From NCBI GenBank assembly GCA_945871625.1, contig CAMBWL010000006.1:1-16869 (forward strand): a stretch of 16,869 bases of DNA. Reading direction: 5' to 3'. The number at the start of each line of letters is the position of its first letter. Within the stretch, counting starts at the first letter, position 1. The translations under genes were made by a program, and so were the position numbers. The DNA comes from Bifidobacterium breve (GTDB taxonomy: Bacteria > Actinomycetota > Acidimicrobiia > Acidimicrobiales > Ilumatobacteraceae). Positions 13,626-16,869 of this stretch are shown here, one piece after another. Under the pieces are notes generated by a model. That model did no database searches. It worked only from the letters and a program-made list of their open reading frames with translations, and had not been told where the DNA came from.

Positions 13626-14980
13626 ATTCACTGTGGCGCGAATCAACGCAGCACCCAGCGATTGAGCGCCAACCGCTTCTTCAAGATCTGTCGTGCGATA
13701 TTGCAATCATCGGCGGTGGTTATAGCGGTCTTTGGTCGGCGTATTACCTAAAGAAATTACTGCCAGATTCACGAATCGTGATTATCGAGGCGAATCAAGT
13801 CGGCTTTGGTGCGAGTGGCCGAAACGGCGGTTGGTGCAGTGGCTTCCTGCCGAACTCGATTGGTGAACTTGACAAATTGCACGGCCGAGACGCTGCTCTT
13901 GAAATGTACAGACAAAGTTTTGCGACACTCGACGAAATTGAAAATGTACTGCAAAGTTCGCAGATTGACTGCGACTATTTTCGGGGTGGCACCCTCAATG
14001 GCGCGACTAATGATATGCAACGATCTCGGGTGCTACACGAGGTCGAAGAACTTCACGGATACGGCTTCGGCGATGAAGACTTTCGCATGATCTCGACTGC
14101 TGAGCAGTTGTCACGCATCAATATCACCGGTCTCAAGGCCGCATCGTTCACACCTCACTGCGCTGTGATTCATCCGCTAAAACTCGTTCTCGGACTAGCG
14201 CAGTGCGTCGAGAAGCTTGGCGTCAAGATATATGAAAACACTCCGGTCAACGAGTACACAAGTGGTGCACTTAAAGCAGGTGAATTCACTTGTCGGGCAG
14301 ATCTGATTGTTCGAGCCACCGAGGGATTCACTTCACAGATAAAGCGCCATCGACGAACTCTTGCACCGTTGTACTCGTACATGATCGCCACTGCACCACT
14401 CAACGCGAATCAGTTAGCCGACCTCGGCTGGAGCAATCGCGAAACTTATCACGACACAAGAAATTTGATTATTTATGCACAAATCACCAAAGATAAACGC
14501 ATCGCTTTCGGTGGAAGGGGTGCGCCGTATCACTATGCCTCGCGCGTCAAGGCTGAATACGACACGCATTCACTGATCCACGGAAAAATCATTCAGTCAA
14601 TGAATGAGGTTTTCCCCGTCACAAAAGAACTCGAAATAACCCACCGTTGGGGCGGACCACTGGGTGTGCCCAGAAACTGGCAACCGTCGGTGAATTTTGA
14701 TAAACGAACTGGTCTCGCATCATTGGGTGGATATATAGGCGACGGTGTCGCCGCGACCAACCTTGCTGGTCGAACACTCGCCCACCTGATCGCCGACGAT
14801 AATCATCCATTAACACGACTGGCCTGGGTGAATAAACCATCCCGAAAATGGGAAGTTGAACCTCTGCGTTACTTTGGTATCAACTATTTGTTGAAACTTT
14901 CCGATTCAATTGACCAACATGAAGCAAAAACCAATCAACCTGACAGAATCCGACAACGAATTCTAGACTCGTTTCTCTAA
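13607..14980 (+). CDS. FAD-dependent oxidoreductase of the DAO family, amine-oxidase-like (PuuB-type)
   Basis: The protein is 457 aa. TTG 13607 is effectively forced: an in-frame TGA lies at 13586 and there is no other ATG, GTG or TTG before the FAD motif. Residues 31-45 are the dinucleotide-binding fold CDIAIIGGGYSGLWSAYYL with GxGxxG at 36-41 and E61 ending the second strand. Next is ASGRNGGW (69-76), typical of gamma-glutamylputrescine oxidase and related DAO enzymes. Towards the C-terminus, RWGGPLGVPRNWQPSV and GGYIGDGVAATNLAGRTLAHL resemble the usual FAD-contact and closing motifs. Members oxidise a C-N bond of amines or amino acids, giving imine and H2O2. The exact substrate is unknown; no glutamate-putrescine ligase or aldehyde dehydrogenase is next to it to support putrescine breakdown. 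It overlaps the esterase gene by 19 nt, which suggests translational coupling. Confidence 0.92.
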   Translation: MVSSTVNSLWRESTQHPAIERQPLLQDLSCDIAIIGGGYSGLWSAYYLKKLLPDSRIVIIEANQVGFGASGRNGGWCSGFLPNSIGELDKLHGRDAALEMYRQSFATLDEIENVLQSSQIDCDYFRGGTLNGATNDMQRSRVLHEVEELHGYGFGDEDFRMISTAEQLSRINITGLKAASFTPHCAVIHPLKLVLGLAQCVEKLGVKIYENTPVNEYTSGALKAGEFTCRADLIVRATEGFTSQIKRHRRTLAPLYSYMIATAPLNANQLADLGWSNRETYHDTRNLIIYAQITKDKRIAFGGRGAPYHYASRVKAEYDTHSLIHGKIIQSMNEVFPVTKELEITHRWGGPLGVPRNWQPSVNFDKRTGLASLGGYIGDGVAATNLAGRTLAHLIADDNHPLTRLAWVNKPSRKWEVEPLRYFGINYLLKLSDSIDQHEAKTNQPDRIRQRILDSFL

Positions 14981-14999
14981 TTCAGTCGCCAATGGCCTG

Positions 15000-16085
15000 T
15001 CATTTGATTAATTCGGCGATCTTCACCGACCGATGCTGTGTGATACTGATGTGGGCTGCCTGACCGATTGCGACGCTGACCAAGCCGTCTTGCAGCGTGA
15101 CTTCGCTGGGTTGTTGATCGCGAATCGCGCGTTGCATTGCGCGGTGTTCGAGAAATGACGCACCGGCATGAAACCCTGGCACCACACCTTGCGGTTGCTG
15201 GACAACAATTTCAGTGACGCCATTTCTGCCACCATCTCTCATGCCGATACGGATGATCGAATCAGTGATCATTGCCTCAATTTTGGCGCCGCTTCCAACT
15301 ACGCAGATTTCTTGTTCGTTTTTTGATCCCTCGGCGAACATCGAAAGATCCAACATCGCCCGAACACCATTTTCGTAATCCAAAATCACGAATGCGTTGT
15401 CCAAAATATCGGATCGTTCGCTCTCATACATCTCGTCCAGATGGTTTACATCTTGTGCTCCAGACGCATAAACGCTGACCGGTTTTGAATCAGCAAGAAG
15501 ATTCATTACGTCGAAAAAATGACAGCATTTTTCGACCAACGTGCCACCCGTGTTTCGAGAAAACCTATTCCAATTGTCGACTTTTTCTAGAAACGGAAAT
15601 CGGTGCTCACGAATCGAGATCATCTTCAGATCGCCACAGGTTCCAGACTTGACTTCGCTGATCAATCGTGCGGTCGGTGCCATGAATCGATATTCGAGAC
15701 CGACCCAAACCACCCTGCCCGGTCTTCGGGTTTGCTCCTCAATTGCTATGACTTCTAGACACTCGTCAGCCGTGATGCATAGAGGCTTTTCGACCAGGAC
15801 ATCGACACCAGATTTGAGAACATCCTCGAGAACACGCCGATGTGTGTGGTTCGGCGTGGCGATTACAACGACGTCTAGTTTCTCGGTGACGAGCATCTCT
15901 CGATAATCGAGATAACTCTTCGCAGTCTTGACCAAACTCGCGGCAGTCTGACGGCTCGGTTCATGCAAGTCGGCGTATGCAACAACTTCACAATCTTCTA
16001 TCGCCAGCAAATTACGGATGTGTTCACAACCCATCATCCCCACGCCAATGACCCCATATCGCAGGATTGATCGTTGATCGTTCAT
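15000..16085 (-). CDS. Gfo/Idh/MocA family NAD(P)-dependent oxidoreductase
   Basis: The protein is 361 aa from ATG 16085. The N-terminal Rossmann domain has YGVIGVGMMGCEHIRNL (GxGxxG at 14-19), an acidic residue after strand two (ADLHEPS, favouring NAD) and the family EKP motif at 99-101 (VLVEKPLCIT). ATPNHTHRRVLEDVL is the usual nicotinamide-side motif. The C-terminal alpha/beta domain contains GGTLVEKCCHFFDVMNLL, where K186 and H189 fit the family catalytic pair (GGxxxDxxxH), although E185 replaces the usual aspartate. Homologues oxidise or reduce hydroxyls of sugars, inositols or related compounds. The substrate is unknown and no sugar transporter or kinase lies nearby. It is convergent with the FAD oxidase gene (19-nt gap, no terminator seen) and divergent from the MBL gene. 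TAGTCT lies exactly 6 nt before the ATG, suggesting a leaderless message. Confidence 0.93.
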   Translation of the reverse strand: MNDQRSILRYGVIGVGMMGCEHIRNLLAIEDCEVVAYADLHEPSRQTAASLVKTAKSYLDYREMLVTEKLDVVVIATPNHTHRRVLEDVLKSGVDVLVEKPLCITADECLEVIAIEEQTRRPGRVVWVGLEYRFMAPTARLISEVKSGTCGDLKMISIREHRFPFLEKVDNWNRFSRNTGGTLVEKCCHFFDVMNLLADSKPVSVYASGAQDVNHLDEMYESERSDILDNAFVILDYENGVRAMLDLSMFAEGSKNEQEICVVGSGAKIEAMITDSIIRIGMRDGGRNGVTEIVVQQPQGVVPGFHAGASFLEHRAMQRAIRDQQPSEVTLQDGLVSVAIGQAAHISITQHRSVKIAELIK

Positions 16086-16091
16086 CGTCCA

Positions 16092-16097
16092 AGACTA
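16092..16097 (-). promoter_or_regulatory. -10 box (TAGTCT) for the Gfo/Idh/MocA gene, leaderless type
   Basis: On the minus strand TAGTCT is followed by 6 nt (TGGACG) and then ATG 16085. No Shine-Dalgarno sequence is seen. It lies 6 nt from the -10 box of the divergent MBL gene, in a 30-nt gap. Confidence 0.5.
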
Positions 16098-16103
16098 GGT
16101 CGC

Positions 16104-16109
16104 TAACAT
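16104..16109 (+). promoter_or_regulatory. -10 box (TAACAT) for the MBL hydrolase gene, leaderless type
   Basis: TAACAT is followed by exactly 6 nt (CACAGG) and then ATG 16116. AGG ends directly at the start codon, too close to work as a ribosome binding site, so a leaderless start is the better reading. Confidence 0.5.
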
Positions 16110-16115
16110 CACAGG

Positions 16116-16838
16116 ATGACTGAAACTGCAACTGAACGTTTATATTTCAGGCAGTTGTTGTCGGGCAGAGACTTTGCGCAAAATGATCAAGTAGCCGCAC
16201 AAATGGTCAACTTTGTATACCTGATTGGTGATCGTAAGTCACGAGAATGTGTCGTGGTCGACCCGGCCTACGCCGTTTCGGATCTGTTGCAAATCATCGC
16301 CGCTGACGAGATGAAACTTACAGGTGTGCTTGCGACTCATTATCATCCCGATCACGTCGGCGGGTCAATGATGGGAACGAAAATTCAAGGTGTCGCCGAC
16401 CTTCTCGAGCAGACCCAAGTGCCGATCCATGTCAATCGCCAAGAAACCAAATGGGTGACGCGAACGACGGGACTTGCCGAAAATGAACTCGTGGAGCATG
16501 ATGGCGGCGACAAAATATTGGTTGGAGATGTGTCGATTACTTTTGTGCACACACCAGGACACACACCAGGTAGCCAGTGTTTCTTGGTTGAGCAACGCTT
16601 GGTCGCTGGCGACACTTTGTTTCTAGACGGCTGTGGCCGCACCGACCTTCCCGGTGGAAATCCGAGCGAGCTCTATCAGAGTCTGCAAACGCTCGCCTCA
16701 ATGCATGCGGATACGATCGTCTGTCCGGGCCATCAATATTCTGCATTATCGAGTGCAAACATGGGCGACGTGGTCGCCACCAACCATGTCTTTCGCCCCG
16801 ATTCAAAGCAACAGTGGCTCGAATGGTTCGGGCGTTAA
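16116..16838 (+). CDS. MBL-fold metallo-hydrolase (glyoxalase II / persulfide dioxygenase-like)
   Basis: The protein is 240 aa from ATG 16116. The metal site of the metallo-beta-lactamase fold is complete: THYHPDH gives H75, H77, D79 and H80; H149 lies in HTPGHTPGS; D166 in VAGDTLF; H206 in CPGHQYS. The segment GDTLFLDGCGRTDLPGGN is typical of the glyoxalase II and ETHE1-like branch, which hydrolyse thioesters such as S-lactoylglutathione or oxidise persulfides. Actinobacteria use mycothiol in place of glutathione, so a mycothiol conjugate is a possible substrate (inference). It is soluble with no signal peptide. The start is set by the leaderless-type TAACAT box. It is the last gene in the window; a weak inverted repeat covers its stop. 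Confidence 0.93.
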   Translation: MTETATERLYFRQLLSGRDFAQNDQVAAQMVNFVYLIGDRKSRECVVVDPAYAVSDLLQIIAADEMKLTGVLATHYHPDHVGGSMMGTKIQGVADLLEQTQVPIHVNRQETKWVTRTTGLAENELVEHDGGDKILVGDVSITFVHTPGHTPGSQCFLVEQRLVAGDTLFLDGCGRTDLPGGNPSELYQSLQTLASMHADTIVCPGHQYSALSSANMGDVVATNHVFRPDSKQQWLEWFGR

Positions 16839-16856
16839 CTAAAAAATGCGTTAACG
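16833..16856 (+). repeat. Weak inverted repeat over the MBL gene stop codon
   Basis: CGTTAAC (16833-16839) pairs with GTTAACG (16850-16856) around a 10-nt A-rich loop. The TAA stop is inside the left arm. The stem is AT-rich and has no T tract in the visible sequence, so it is a poor terminator candidate. Each arm contains the self-complementary GTTAAC, so it also reads as a direct repeat. Confidence 0.3.
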
Positions 16857-16869
16857 ATCGCGCTGAGCC

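Noticed and set aside
1..16869. Mobile element, CRISPR array, toxin-antitoxin or phage module
   Set aside because: No transposase, integrase, repeat-spacer array, tRNA or attachment repeats were seen; base composition and gene style look even throughout.

Overview
The window is ordinary chromosomal DNA of intermediate G+C content with 15 genes packed on both strands. There are no RNA genes, insertion sequences, CRISPR arrays or phage genes. The gene content suggests an actinobacterium, most likely of the Acidimicrobiia/Ilumatobacter type. The pointers are a heme A synthase with the ExxN form of the first heme-ligand motif, a secreted two-domain peptidoglycan-binding/M23 endopeptidase, and several starts with a TANNNT -10 box just upstream and no Shine-Dalgarno sequence. 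This placement is inference.

Layout. Positions 1-2237 (minus): a heme A synthase (ctaA) followed after 8 nt by a LivH-type branched-chain amino acid ABC permease. The permease carries an unusual secreted N-terminal domain and is cut by the window edge. Positions 2310-4566 (plus): a TetR-family regulator fused to a C-terminal SnoaL-like domain, then a SAM-dependent methyltransferase starting 4 nt after its stop. Positions 4567-5862 (plus): a 165-nt region with a perfect 15-nt palindrome and a leader able to form two competing hairpins, one covering the ribosome binding site, then the M23 endopeptidase and a strong terminator.

Positions 5928-10988 (minus): a probable four-gene operon. In transcription order it encodes a half-ABC exporter with a degenerate ATPase site, its catalytically complete partner, a putative lipoprotein of unknown function and a histidine phosphatase. 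Reading the motifs shows an asymmetric heterodimeric exporter. Positions 11032-11544 (plus): a one-helix membrane protein whose stop codon overlaps that of the next, convergent gene.

Positions 11541-12167 (minus): a hexapeptide acyltransferase. Divergent from it (12207-14980, plus) are a type-B carboxylesterase and an overlapping FAD-dependent amine-oxidase-like gene. Positions 15000-16085 (minus): a Gfo/Idh/MocA oxidoreductase. It is divergent from an MBL-fold hydrolase (16116-16838, plus); the 30-nt gap between them holds two back-to-back -10 boxes, each exactly 6 nt from its ATG.

I found no clearly novel defence or mobile system. The most noteworthy items are the LivH and TetR domain fusions, the leader upstream of the M23 gene, the asymmetric ABC pair with its orphan lipoprotein, and the recurring leaderless-type promoters.
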